Positions 16,118 through 23,946 of a DNA stretch of 64,000 nt are shown here, piece by piece. Position 1 is the stretch's first letter, and each line of letters starts with the position of its first letter. The position numbers and the translations under genes were made by a program. A model generated the notes under the pieces. That model saw only the letters and a list, made by a program, of their open reading frames with translations, had not been told where the DNA came from and ran no database searches. Source of the DNA: Rhodanobacter thiooxydans LCS2. GTDB lineage: Bacteria; Pseudomonadota; Gammaproteobacteria; Xanthomonadales; Rhodanobacteraceae. The DNA is taken from contig NZ_AJXW01000003.1 of the NCBI RefSeq assembly GCF_000264375.1, positions 124,001 through 188,000 on the forward strand, given 5' to 3'.

Positions 16118-17017
16118 ATGAACGAGTTGCCGTTGAATGCCTTGCGCGCGTTCGCCATGGTCTACGCGCATGGCGGCGTGCGCGCCGCCGCGCGCGAGCT
16201 GGGCATGGCGCACTCCTCGGTGAGCCGGTACCTGGGCGAACTGGATCGCTGGCTGGGCGTGCCGCTGCTGCGCGCGGCGGCCGGGCGCGGGCCGCTGGTG
16301 TTCACCCCGCAGGGCGAGGCGCTGGGTCGCGCCACACTGTCCGGCCTGCGCGAGATTGAACAGGCGGTGGTGGCGTTGCGCGAGACCCGCCCGGCGCACG
16401 CGGTGACTCTGTCTACCTCGCCGTCGTTCGCGATTCGCTGGCTGCTGCCACGGTTGCCTGCGCTGGAGAAGACGCATCCGAAAATCGAGCTGTCGGTGCA
16501 GGTGGAACAGCGGCTGGATGCGCTGGACGACGGCCGCGTCGACCTGGCGATCCGCATGGGCAAGGGGCCGTGGCCGGAACTGCACGCCGAGCCGCTGATG
16601 GACGACGCGTTGTATCCGGTGATGAGTCCGGTGCTGTGGCAGGCGTCCGGGCGTCCGTCCAGACCGGCGCAACTGGCCGGCCTGCGCCTGCTGCACGACC
16701 GCGATCCGGAGGCGGCGTGGGAACTATGGCGGCAGGCGCACGGGCCGGCGAGGCTTTCGCTGCAGGGCGGCGCGCGCTACACCTCGTCCGACCTGGTGCT
16801 GCGCGCAGCGATGCAGGGCCAGGGCGTAGCGCTGGCACGTCATCGGCTGGCCGCGGACGACGTGGCTAACGGCAGCCTGCTGCGCCCGTTCGGCGATCTG
16901 GACGTATCGCTGGGTCCGTCGTACTGGATCGTGCGGCCGCCGGCGAAGCCGCGCGCCGCGGTGGCGGCGGTGATCGACTGGCTGCGCTGGCAGGCGGCCG
17001 GCGCCGGCGCGCGCTGA
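16118..17017 (+). CDS. LysR family transcriptional regulator
   Basis: A 299-residue LysR regulator. The N-terminal winged HTH (LNALRAFAMVYAHGGVRAAA .. GMAHSSVSRYLGELD) resembles the GcvA subgroup. The C-terminal part is a periplasmic-binding-like effector domain (LSTSPSFAIRWLLPRL). The ATG at 16118 is the first Met that gives a standard N-terminus. It is divergent from the lysE-FMN reductase pair and meets trxC tail to tail with no gap. The inducer is unknown. Confidence 0.9.
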   Translation: MNELPLNALRAFAMVYAHGGVRAAARELGMAHSSVSRYLGELDRWLGVPLLRAAAGRGPLVFTPQGEALGRATLSGLREIEQAVVALRETRPAHAVTLSTSPSFAIRWLLPRLPALEKTHPKIELSVQVEQRLDALDDGRVDLAIRMGKGPWPELHAEPLMDDALYPVMSPVLWQASGRPSRPAQLAGLRLLHDRDPEAAWELWRQAHGPARLSLQGGARYTSSDLVLRAAMQGQGVALARHRLAADDVANGSLLRPFGDLDVSLGPSYWIVRPPAKPRAAVAAVIDWLRWQAAGAGAR

Positions 17018-17461
17018 TCAGTCGCGCGCCAACGCGCTCTCGACGAACTGCTGCAGCTGCGCCGCGTTCAGTGCGCCGGATTGCCGCGCGATCTCGCGGC
17101 CCTGCTTGAACATGATCAGCGTGGGAATGCTGCGGATGTTGAAGCGCCCGGCGATCTGCGGCTGCGCCTCGGTATCCAGCTTGGCCAGCCGCAGGCGTGG
17201 TTCGAACTTGCCGGCGGCCTGCACGAACACCGGCGCGAAGCCGACGCACGGCCCGCACCATGGCGCCCAGAAATCCACCAGCACCGGCAGGTCGCCGCGG
17301 CCGGCGATCGCGTCGAAGTTCGCCGCGGTCAGTTCCACCGGATGTCCCTCGAACAGCGCCTGCTTGCAGCGGCCGCAATTCGGATGTTCGCTGAGGCGTT
17401 CGGCCGGAACGCGGTTCAGGGCGCCGCAATGCGGGCAGGGGATGGCCAGTGGTGTACTCAT
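17018..17461 (-). CDS. trxC: Thioredoxin 2
   Basis: A 147-residue thioredoxin with an N-terminal zinc-binding extension. CPHCGALNRVPAERLSEH and CGRCK supply the four zinc cysteines. The thioredoxin domain has the WCGPC active site (DFWAPWCGPCVGFAPVF) and the cis-Pro RSIPTLIMF. It reduces disulfides in the cytoplasm and is typically induced by oxidative stress. It is neighboured by msrB and dipZ, also thiol-redox genes, though on different transcripts. Confidence 0.95.
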   Translation of the reverse strand: MSTPLAIPCPHCGALNRVPAERLSEHPNCGRCKQALFEGHPVELTAANFDAIAGRGDLPVLVDFWAPWCGPCVGFAPVFVQAAGKFEPRLRLAKLDTEAQPQIAGRFNIRSIPTLIMFKQGREIARQSGALNAAQLQQFVESALARD

Positions 17462-17545
17462 GGCAGACTCCGGTAACAGGTCAGGCGCCAGGCGCCAACG
17501 CCGACAAGATGGCGGCGCCCTTTGCCGAAACCAAGCCGAGCCGAC

Positions 17546-18022
17546 ATGCCGCAACGTCCCGACACATCCGCTTCACGCTGGCCACGGCAGAGCCTGCTGG
17601 CGCTGGGCATGCTGTGGACGTTGCCGAACAGCCTGCCCGGCCTGCTGTTGGGCCTGGCTGGCCTTCCCTTCGGCGCCAAGCTGCGCTGGCAGCGGCGCGA
17701 GCTGGCGCTGGTGGTGCGCCGCTGGCCGTGGGGGCGCGGCGGGGCGCTGACCCTGGGCAACGTGATCGTGCACACCGGCGAGTGGCTGGACGTGCCGTGC
17801 CTCACCTATGCCCATCGCGCCGGCCACGGTATCGAGCCGCCGGTATCGCTGGCCGAGCACGAGCGCGCCCACGTCTGCCAGTACATGCTGCTCGGTCCGC
17901 TGTTCCTGCCGCTGTACCTGCTGTGCGGCGGCATCAGCGTGCGCAATCCGTTCGAGCGCGCGGCCGACCGCTATGCGCGCACAGGGCGCGGCTGGTGGCC
18001 GTGGTCGCGGGACGACGGCTGA
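17546..18022 (+). CDS. Small protein with HExxH motif and hydrophobic segments
   Basis: A 158-residue protein of unknown function. It has a hydrophobic N-terminal stretch (LLALGMLWTLPNSLPGLLLG). A central beta-rich part contains GNVIVHTGEW. The motif SLAEHERAHVCQYMLLGPLF includes HERAH, an HExxH zinc-protease signature. It is followed about 30 residues later by NPFERAADRYA, whose Glu could be the third ligand. A hydrophobic segment (LFLPLYLLCGG) lies between them. This is a compact, perhaps membrane-embedded, metalloprotease-like fold, but activity is unproven. The ATG at 17546 is preferred over an upstream TTG. Confidence 0.7.
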   Translation: MPQRPDTSASRWPRQSLLALGMLWTLPNSLPGLLLGLAGLPFGAKLRWQRRELALVVRRWPWGRGGALTLGNVIVHTGEWLDVPCLTYAHRAGHGIEPPVSLAEHERAHVCQYMLLGPLFLPLYLLCGGISVRNPFERAADRYARTGRGWWPWSRDDG

Positions 18023-18026
18023 GCGT

Positions 18027-18626
18027 TCAGGCGTGGCGCGGCACGAAGCGCAGCGCCACCGAGTTCATGCAGTAGCGCAGGCCGGTTGGCTGCGGGCCGT
18101 CGTCGAAGACGTGGCCGAGGTGGCTGTCGCAGCCGGCGCAGCTGATCGCGATGCGATCCATGCCGAACATGCTGTCGTGGCGCTCGATCACGTTGCGGGC
18201 GGCGATCGGCTGCCAGAAGCTGGGCCAGCCGGTGCCGGAGTCGAACTCGGTGGCGGCGTCGTACAGCGCGGTGGCGCAGGCGACGCAGCGGAACAGGCCG
18301 GGCACGGCGGGCCGTTCGTGCTCGCCGCTGAATGCGCGTTCGGTGCCGTCCTGACGCATGATCTCGTACGCCGCCGGCGCCAGCCGGTGCCGCCATTGCG
18401 CATCGCTCAGCACCAGCTTCGCCACCTTGCGCGCGCCGAGGTCGTGGCCGGCGTCGTCGAAGATTTCCAGCAACACGTCGCCGGGCCTGCCGACCGGCGT
18501 GTTCGCCGCCGCCCGCAGGCGCGGCAGCAGCCATCCGCCGCCGACGGCCAGCAATGCACCGCCGCCGAGTGCTGCGCGCAGAAAGCGGCGGCGGTCCATC
18601 GCGAGGGTTTCGTCGATGCGTGACAT
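18027..18626 (-). CDS. msrB: Exported peptide-methionine (R)-S-oxide reductase
   Basis: A 199-residue MsrB with a Tat-type leader (DRRRFLRAALGGGALLAVGG), so it acts in the periplasm. The structural zinc cysteines are FRCVAC and ISCAGC. The catalytic Cys is C186 in RYCMNSVALRF. FDSGTGWPSF is the substrate-site signature. It reduces methionine-R-sulfoxide in envelope proteins and needs a reductant. The upstream DipZ is the likely electron source, because DsbD/CcdA-type proteins support periplasmic MsrB domains elsewhere. It may share the sigma-dependent dipZ transcript. Confidence 0.93.
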   Translation of the reverse strand: MSRIDETLAMDRRRFLRAALGGGALLAVGGGWLLPRLRAAANTPVGRPGDVLLEIFDDAGHDLGARKVAKLVLSDAQWRHRLAPAAYEIMRQDGTERAFSGEHERPAVPGLFRCVACATALYDAATEFDSGTGWPSFWQPIAARNVIERHDSMFGMDRIAISCAGCDSHLGHVFDDGPQPTGLRYCMNSVALRFVPRHA

Positions 18627-18705
18627 GGCAACCTCCGTGGATGTCGTTTTGCAGGAGTCCGCATCGCGGGCGCTGCTCTTGCGAATCCCGAATCCCGGTG
18701 GAGAA

Positions 18706-18729
18706 CATCGCCCGCGAGTGGGCTCCTAC
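18706..18729. repeat. Palindromic repeat family B, half element
   Basis: CATCGCCCGCGAGTGGGCTCCTAC between msrB and dipZ matches the right arm of the complete family B element at 21926-21990. Its left arm is not present here. Confidence 0.6.
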
Positions 18730-18738
18730 GAGAGCCGA

Positions 18739-20469
18739 TCAGCCGAACGTGAACGCGTATGCCTGCACGCCGGGATCGAGGAAGGTGATCTCGAACAGCC
18801 GCTCGCCGCCGCCGCTGGCCTGGCGCACCAGCTGGTACAGACGCTGGCCGGTGACCGTGCCGTTGCCGGCCTCGTCGGTGTCCATGCCGTGGTCGGCGCC
18901 GGGCGGCTGGCCGTCGATGCTGACGCGGTAGCGGATCGGCTTGCCGTCGCTGGCGGGGCCGAGCACCAGGTGCAGGTCGCGGCCGCGGAAGCGGTAGACG
19001 ATGGCGCCGCCAGCCCGGTCCAGCTGCGCGTTCTCATCGCGCACGGTCCAGCGGCCGTCGAGCGACCACTGATTGGCGGCGAGCGAGGCGGGCGCGCGAT
19101 AGTCGTGCGTTTCATCGCGCGCCACCCGGCCGCCGACGAAGTTCATCGCGCGGGCGTAGCCGACGTAGGTTTCCGGCGAGCGGGTGAGGTCGTCTGACGC
19201 GGCGGCTTCGACGCCACGATGGTCGTCGCTGACGTAGCCGCCGGGCAGGTTGTTCTGGCCGGCCTCGGTCAGCAGCTGGCGGATCACGTCCTCGCTTTGC
19301 CGATACTCGCCTTCGCCGAAGTGGTGGTGGCGGATCTGTCCCTGCGTGTCGATGAAGTAATGCGCCGGCCAATACTCGTTGTTGAAGCCTTTCCAGATCG
19401 CGTAGTCGTTGTCCAGCGCGACCGGGTAGTCGACGCCGAGGTCCTTCACCGCCTTCGCCACGTTGGCCGGGTCCTTCTCGAACGCGAACTCCGGTGCGTG
19501 CACGCCGATCACCACCAGGCCGTGGTCCCTGTACTTGTCGGCCCAGCTGCGCACGTACGGCAGTGCGCGGATGCAGTTGATGCAGGAGTAGGTCCAGAAA
19601 TCGACCAGCACCACCTTGCCGCGCAGCGACTCGGTGGTGAGCGGGGGGCTGTTCAGCCACTGCGTGGCGCCGGCCAGCGACGGGAACGTGCCTTCCACCG
19701 GCAGCGGGTCGCCAGCCTTCAGCAGCGGCTGCGACGCCGGTGCCGGGCGCACCGCGTTGATCAGCTTCTGCTCAATGCCGCCGGTGCTGGCCAGCGAGAC
19801 GCGGGTGAGCAGGCCGGTATCCAGGCCCAGCGCGATCGCGGCGACGCCACCCAGCACCAAGACGCCGAGCGCACGGCGCACCCATTCGCCGGCGCCGAGC
19901 GAACGCTTCATCAGCGCGAACAGCTTGCCGCCGAGCAGCAGCGCCAGGCCCAACGAAGTGGCCGCGCCGGCGGCGTAGGTGAGCAGCAGCAGGGTGGTCT
20001 GCACGTTGGCGCCGTTCAGCGCCGCGCCGGTCAGCAGCAGGCCGAGGATCGGCCCCGCGCAGGGTGCCCACAGCAAGCCGGTGGCGACGCCGAGGCCGGT
20101 CGCGCCCCAGATCGAATCGCTGTCGCCGGCCGAGCGCTGCGACAGCCGGTTGCCCAGCGCCACGAACGGGCGCGCGATCCATTCCGCCAGCCGGGTCGAC
20201 AGCAGGGTGAGGCCGAGCACGGCCAGCACCAGCATCGCCACCCAGCGACCGTACTGGTTCGCGTGCACCGCCCAACTGCCGCCGATCGCCGCCAGCGTGG
20301 CGACCGCGGCGAAGGTGATCGCCATGCCCAGCAGCATCGGGAAACCGTTGCGCATGAACGGGCGATCCGAGCGGGCGAACACGAACGGCAGCACCGGCAG
20401 GATGCACGGGCTGAGGATGGTCAGTACGCCGCCGAGATAGGCGAGGATCAACACGAGCATGGGAAGCAT
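18739..20469 (-). CDS. DipZ-type protein: CcdA-like transporter fused to thioredoxin
   Basis: A 576-residue fusion. The first ~230 residues are a CcdA/DsbD-beta domain of about six helices, with the two electron-carrying cysteines in LSPCILPVLPF (C22) and LLWAPCAGP. A periplasmic TlpA-like thioredoxin domain follows with the active site SCINC. The C-terminal ~140 residues are a beta-rich DipZ domain. It moves reducing equivalents from cytoplasmic thioredoxin to periplasmic partners, here probably MsrB. Starts at 20469 or 20460 are both possible. It is driven by a GTAACC-N16-CGAA promoter shared in type with the divergent ECF sigma gene. Confidence 0.9.
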   Translation of the reverse strand: MLPMLVLILAYLGGVLTILSPCILPVLPFVFARSDRPFMRNGFPMLLGMAITFAAVATLAAIGGSWAVHANQYGRWVAMLVLAVLGLTLLSTRLAEWIARPFVALGNRLSQRSAGDSDSIWGATGLGVATGLLWAPCAGPILGLLLTGAALNGANVQTTLLLLTYAAGAATSLGLALLLGGKLFALMKRSLGAGEWVRRALGVLVLGGVAAIALGLDTGLLTRVSLASTGGIEQKLINAVRPAPASQPLLKAGDPLPVEGTFPSLAGATQWLNSPPLTTESLRGKVVLVDFWTYSCINCIRALPYVRSWADKYRDHGLVVIGVHAPEFAFEKDPANVAKAVKDLGVDYPVALDNDYAIWKGFNNEYWPAHYFIDTQGQIRHHHFGEGEYRQSEDVIRQLLTEAGQNNLPGGYVSDDHRGVEAAASDDLTRSPETYVGYARAMNFVGGRVARDETHDYRAPASLAANQWSLDGRWTVRDENAQLDRAGGAIVYRFRGRDLHLVLGPASDGKPIRYRVSIDGQPPGADHGMDTDEAGNGTVTGQRLYQLVRQASGGGERLFEITFLDPGVQAYAFTFG

Positions 20470-20490
20470 CCGTGGGTGGTTGCCTGGTTA

Positions 20491-20516
20491 TTCGCCGGCA
20501 TGCTGACGGCGGTTAC
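20491..20516 (-). promoter_or_regulatory. ECF-type promoter for dipZ
   Basis: Read on the minus strand, GTAACC (20516-20511), 16 bases, then CGAA (20494-20491). The predicted start of transcription is near 20484, giving a leader of about 15-25 bases. The same bipartite motif occurs on the opposite strand at 20529-20554. Confidence 0.75.
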
Positions 20517-20528
20517 CTGCGGGCTGGA

Positions 20529-20554
20529 GTAACACCGGGGCCGGCTGCAGCGAA
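20529..20554 (+). promoter_or_regulatory. ECF-type autoregulatory promoter for the sigma factor
   Basis: GTAACA (20529-20534), 16 bases, then CGAA (20551-20554), about 32 bases before the sigma ATG. The -35 boxes of this promoter and the dipZ promoter stand back to back, 12 bases apart. Confidence 0.7.
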
Positions 20555-20586
20555 TACTCCTTCAGGCGTTCCGCCGTGGAGTCCGC

Positions 20587-21249
20587 ATGTCACAAGCCTT
20601 GACCGCCGCCGCCGGCATGGGTCTAGATAGTGGACTTTCCCTGCGGGCGAGTCTCGACCCCGTGCCAGCTGATGTCGTCATGGTGAACGACAGCGAATCG
20701 CCCGACCGGCGCCGGGCGGTGTGGATGGCGGCTGCGCAGGCCGGCGACCGGCGCGCCTACGAGAGGCTGCTGGCCGATTCGGTGGCGCTGATCCGCGCCA
20801 CCGCACGGCGCCAGGGCGTGGCGTCGGACAGCCTGGACGACGTGGTGCAGGAGACCCTGCTTACTGTGCACCGCGTGCGCCACACCTACGATCCGAGCCG
20901 TTCGTACGACGCATGGCTGAGCGCGATCGCCAGCCGCCGTGCGATCGACGCGCTGCGCCGCCGTGGCCGTCGCGACAGCCGCGAACTGCACGACGACTAC
21001 GCGCTGAACCGACACCCGGATGCCGACGACGCCAGCGTGGCCACCGAAAGCGGCCAGCGTGCGCAGCGCCTGCATGAGGCGATCGCCGAACTACCGCCGG
21101 GCCAGCGCGAGGCGGTGGAACAGCTGGGCCTGCGCGAGCGCACGCTCAGCGAGGCGTCTGAGCTGACCGGGCGCAGCGCCGGCGCACTGAAAGTGAACCT
21201 GCATCGCGCGTTGAAGGCGCTGCGCGAACGTTTCCACGGAGAACCCTGA
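20587..21249 (+). CDS. ECF RNA polymerase sigma factor (SigF/NrsF group)
   Basis: A 220-residue ECF sigma factor. Region 2 covers about residues 45-120 (LDDVVQETLLTVHRVRHTYD .. AWLSAIASRRAIDALRRRGR). Region 4 covers about residues 160-215 (ELPPGQREAVEQLGLRER .. GRSAGALKVNLHRALKALRE). The next gene encodes a DUF1109/NrsF membrane anti-sigma. In Caulobacter, the SigF-NrsF pair responds to chromate, cadmium and oxidants through cysteines. The motif upstream supports autoregulation and control of dipZ, perhaps with msrB. Confidence 0.93.
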   Translation: MSQALTAAAGMGLDSGLSLRASLDPVPADVVMVNDSESPDRRRAVWMAAAQAGDRRAYERLLADSVALIRATARRQGVASDSLDDVVQETLLTVHRVRHTYDPSRSYDAWLSAIASRRAIDALRRRGRRDSRELHDDYALNRHPDADDASVATESGQRAQRLHEAIAELPPGQREAVEQLGLRERTLSEASELTGRSAGALKVNLHRALKALRERFHGEP

Positions 21250-21253
21250 CGTG

Positions 21254-21910
21254 ATGCCCGAGCAGTCATCATCCCATGAGGCGCTGATCGACCATCTCGG
21301 CACCGGGCTGGTGCCGGTGCGGCGGCTGTTGCCGCCATGGCTGCGCACTGCCGGCTGGCTGCTGGCGGTGCTGGCGCTGGCAGCCGGATTGTTGCTGCAT
21401 TACGGCGCCGCCCCGATGCTGCGGCGCTGGGCCGCCACGCCGGACCTGGCCTGGGCCGGCATCGGCGCGGCGATCACCGCGATCTGCGCGGCGTGGGCTG
21501 CATTCGCGCTGGGCGTGCCGGGGCGGCGGGCGGCGTGGGCGTGGCTGCCGCTGCCCGGCGCTCTGCTGTGGATCGGCGCCAGCGGCCTCGGCTGCCTGCG
21601 CACCTGGATCGCGCCGGGGACGCAGCTTGCCGGCCTGCATCAGACCGCCGACTGCCTGCTCTTCATCATCGGCTTCTCAGTGCCGTTGTCTGCGCTGCTG
21701 ATCGTGCTGCTGCGTCGCGCCTGCCCGCTGCGACCGGTGCTCACGGCCGTGCTGGTCGGGCTGGCCAGCGCGGCGGCCTCGGCCAGCCTGCTGGAGATCT
21801 GCCACGCCTATGATTCCGCCGCCACCGACCTGCTGACGCATGCGCTGGCAGTGGTGGTGGTGGTGGCCGTCAACGCCGCGATGGGTGGGCGATTGCTGTC
21901 GAAAGCGTAG
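21254..21910 (+). CDS. NrsF/DUF1109 membrane anti-sigma factor
   Basis: A 218-residue inner-membrane protein with six hydrophobic helices. The N-terminal ~25 residues (SSHEALIDHLGTGLVPVRRL) are the cytoplasmic part that binds sigma in DUF1109 proteins. Cysteines C119 (SGLGCLRTW) and C183 (LLEICHAYD), near membrane faces, match the conserved pair needed for sensing in this family. The ATG at 21254 is chosen; an adjacent GTG at 21251 is also open. The gene begins 4 bases after the sigma stop, so co-translation is likely. Confidence 0.88.
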   Translation: MPEQSSSHEALIDHLGTGLVPVRRLLPPWLRTAGWLLAVLALAAGLLLHYGAAPMLRRWAATPDLAWAGIGAAITAICAAWAAFALGVPGRRAAWAWLPLPGALLWIGASGLGCLRTWIAPGTQLAGLHQTADCLLFIIGFSVPLSALLIVLLRRACPLRPVLTAVLVGLASAAASASLLEICHAYDSAATDLLTHALAVVVVVAVNAAMGGRLLSKA

Positions 21911-21925
21911 GTCCCGCCGCTGCCC

Positions 21926-21990
21926 GTAGGAGCCCGCTGGCGGGCGATGCCTTTCGTAGTGTCGAAGAGCATCGCCTGCGAGCGGGCTCC
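21926..21990. repeat. Palindromic repeat family B, complete
   Basis: The left arm GTAGGAGCCCGCTGGCGGGC starts at 21926 and runs into GATGC. The right arm GCATCGCCTGCGAGCGGGCT starts at 21969. The arms are near-perfect inverted copies around an 18-base centre. It lies just after the anti-sigma gene and may close its mRNA. Confidence 0.75.
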
Positions 21991-22028
21991 GGCGAAGGAT
22001 CAGTTTGTCGCAATCTCGCAAGGCAAGA

Positions 22029-22052
22029 GCCGGCGGGCGGTGCCCGCCCTAC
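22029..22052. repeat. Palindromic intergenic repeat, family A, short form (copy 3)
   Basis: A compact GCCGGCGGGC..GCCCGCCCTAC hairpin. The same short form, with the same GCAA(G/A)..GCCGGCGGGC flank, is at 42946. It lies between the anti-sigma gene and yajQ, in convergent orientation. Confidence 0.7.
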
Positions 22053-22092
22053 GCGGTTCGCGACGCGTGTGATGCTTTGCACGGATCCCGGT

Positions 22093-22575
22093 TCAATCCC
22101 GGAAGTTGTCGAACTGCAGCGGCAGTTCCACGTCGGACTTGCGCAGCACCGCCATCGCCAGTTGCAGGTCGTCGCGCTTCTTGCCGCTGATGCGCAGCTT
22201 GTCGCCGTTGATCTGCGCCTCGACCTTGAGCTTGGCCGCCTTCAGCTCGGCCACCAGCTTCTTCGCCACCGGCTGCTCGATACCCTGCTTCACGGTGATC
22301 TTCTGCCGCGAGCCGCCCAGGTTGGTTTCCGGCTCGCCCGCGTCGAGCGCGCGGATGTCGATCTTCCGCGCGGTCAGCCGGCCGCGCAGGATGTCCAGCA
22401 TCTGCTGCAGCTGGAATTCGCTCGGCGCGCTCTGGGTGATCACGCCGTCGTCCAGCACGTAACTCGCGTCCACGCCCTTGAAGTCGAAGCGGTTGCCCAG
22501 TTCGCGGTTGGCCTGGTCGACCGCGTTGGTCAGCTCGTGCTTGTCGACTTCGGAGATTACGTCAAAGGAAGGCAT
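22093..22575 (-). CDS. yajQ: YajQ family nucleotide-binding protein
   Basis: A 160-residue protein with two ferredoxin-like domains. MPSFDVISEVDKHELTNAVD and NRFDFKGVDASY are near the N-terminus, and GKKRDDLQLAMAVLRKSDVE is in the C-terminal half. In Xanthomonas the homologue binds cyclic di-GMP and modulates the regulator LysR-type CLP-like partner and virulence. In other bacteria it binds tRNA or GTP. The length matches the family. It is divergent from the BaiN-type flavoprotein, and the two share a 120-base promoter region. Confidence 0.94.
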   Translation of the reverse strand: MPSFDVISEVDKHELTNAVDQANRELGNRFDFKGVDASYVLDDGVITQSAPSEFQLQQMLDILRGRLTARKIDIRALDAGEPETNLGGSRQKITVKQGIEQPVAKKLVAELKAAKLKVEAQINGDKLRISGKKRDDLQLAMAVLRKSDVELPLQFDNFRD

Positions 22576-22695
22576 GGCGGCGGCTCGCTGGCAACTGAAG
22601 GGCTGAGTGTAAGCGATGCGGCTGGGCGATAATGCGCAACTTTCCTTTCGCCGGGATGGCGAACAAAAGCGCAATGGCGTGACCATGGTGAGTTC

Positions 22696-23874
22696 TTGAA
22701 AACCGAGGTGTTGATCATCGGCGCCGGCGCCGCGGGGCTGATGTGCGCGATAGCCGCCGGCCAGCGCGGTCGCCGTGTGCTGCTGGTCGACCATGCGAAC
22801 AAGGTCGGCAAGAAGATCCTGATGTCCGGTGGCGGGCGCTGCAATTTCACCAACATGGACGCGACGCCGGCGAACTACCTGTCGGCCAACCCGCATTTCG
22901 CCAAGTCCGCGCTGGCGCGCTACACGCCGTGGGACTTCATCGCGTTGGTGGAGAAGCACCGCATCGCGTACCACGAGAAGGAACTGGGCCAGCTGTTTTG
23001 CGATGACTCGTCGAAGCAGATCGTGCGCATGCTGCTGGACGAGTGCGCTGCGGCCGGTGTGGCGGTGGAGGTGAGCTGTGGCGTGCAGCGCGTGCGCAGA
23101 ACACCGGAAGGCTTCGGCGTGCTCACCGCGCGCGGCGAGGTGCATGCCGGGTCGCTGGTGGTCGCCTCGGGCGGCCTGTCGATTCCCAGCATGGGCGCCA
23201 GCGGCTTCGGCTACGAACTGGCGCGCCAGTTCGGCCACGCTGTGCTGCCCACGCGCGCCGGCCTGGTGCCGCTGACCCTGAGCGGCAAGCACCAGGAGCA
23301 CTATCAGGACCTCGCCGGGGTGGCGCTGTCGACGGTGGAAACTCGCGTCGGCAAGCAGAGCTTCCGCGGCGGCCTGCTGTTCACCCATCGCGGCCTCAGT
23401 GGCCCGGCGATCCTGCAGATTTCCTCGTACTGGCAGCCTGGCGACGACCTGCGCATCGATCTGTTGCCGGACCTCGACGTCGGCGAGTACCTGGTCGAAC
23501 AACGCACCGCGCGGCCGCTGGCCGAGCTGAAGACCGTGCTCGGCGAGGTGCTGCCGAAGCGCCTGGCGCAACGCCTGTGCGAGCAGTGGTTCGACAATCG
23601 GCCGATGCGTCAGTACCGGGAGGCCGAGCTGGTGCAGCTCGGCGCGCAGCTCAATGCATGGCCGATCACCGCCAGCGGCACCGAGGGCTATCGCACCGCC
23701 GAGGTCACCCTGGGCGGGGTCGATACCGACCAGCTGTCCTCCAGCACCATGCAGTCGAGGCGGGTGCCGGGGTTGTATTTCATCGGCGAAGTGGTCGACG
23801 TCACCGGCTGGCTCGGCGGCTACAACTTCCAGTGGGCGTGGGCTTCGGGGCAGGCGGCAGGCGCCGTGGCGTGA
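22696..23874 (+). CDS. BaiN/RdsA-family flavin-dependent oxidoreductase
   Basis: A 392-residue HI0933-type FAD protein. VLIIGAGAAGLMCAIAAGQR is the N-terminal Rossmann motif. GKKILMSGGGRCNFTN is the family hallmark. GWLGGYNFQWAWASGQAAG near the C-terminus closes the FAD site. The start is a TTG at 22696: the ATG ten bases upstream is out of frame and a GGTGA ribosome site precedes the TTG. Members reduce unsaturated steroid or bile acid intermediates in anaerobes; the role in aerobic proteobacteria is unclear. Confidence 0.9.
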   Translation: MKTEVLIIGAGAAGLMCAIAAGQRGRRVLLVDHANKVGKKILMSGGGRCNFTNMDATPANYLSANPHFAKSALARYTPWDFIALVEKHRIAYHEKELGQLFCDDSSKQIVRMLLDECAAAGVAVEVSCGVQRVRRTPEGFGVLTARGEVHAGSLVVASGGLSIPSMGASGFGYELARQFGHAVLPTRAGLVPLTLSGKHQEHYQDLAGVALSTVETRVGKQSFRGGLLFTHRGLSGPAILQISSYWQPGDDLRIDLLPDLDVGEYLVEQRTARPLAELKTVLGEVLPKRLAQRLCEQWFDNRPMRQYREAELVQLGAQLNAWPITASGTEGYRTAEVTLGGVDTDQLSSSTMQSRRVPGLYFIGEVVDVTGWLGGYNFQWAWASGQAAGAVA

Positions 23875-23946
23875 TAGGCGGATTTCGCGCGAATTGAATA
23901 TCGCGCATGTTCCACTGGGCGCCGGTTTCGGCATGAGGGCACCTGC

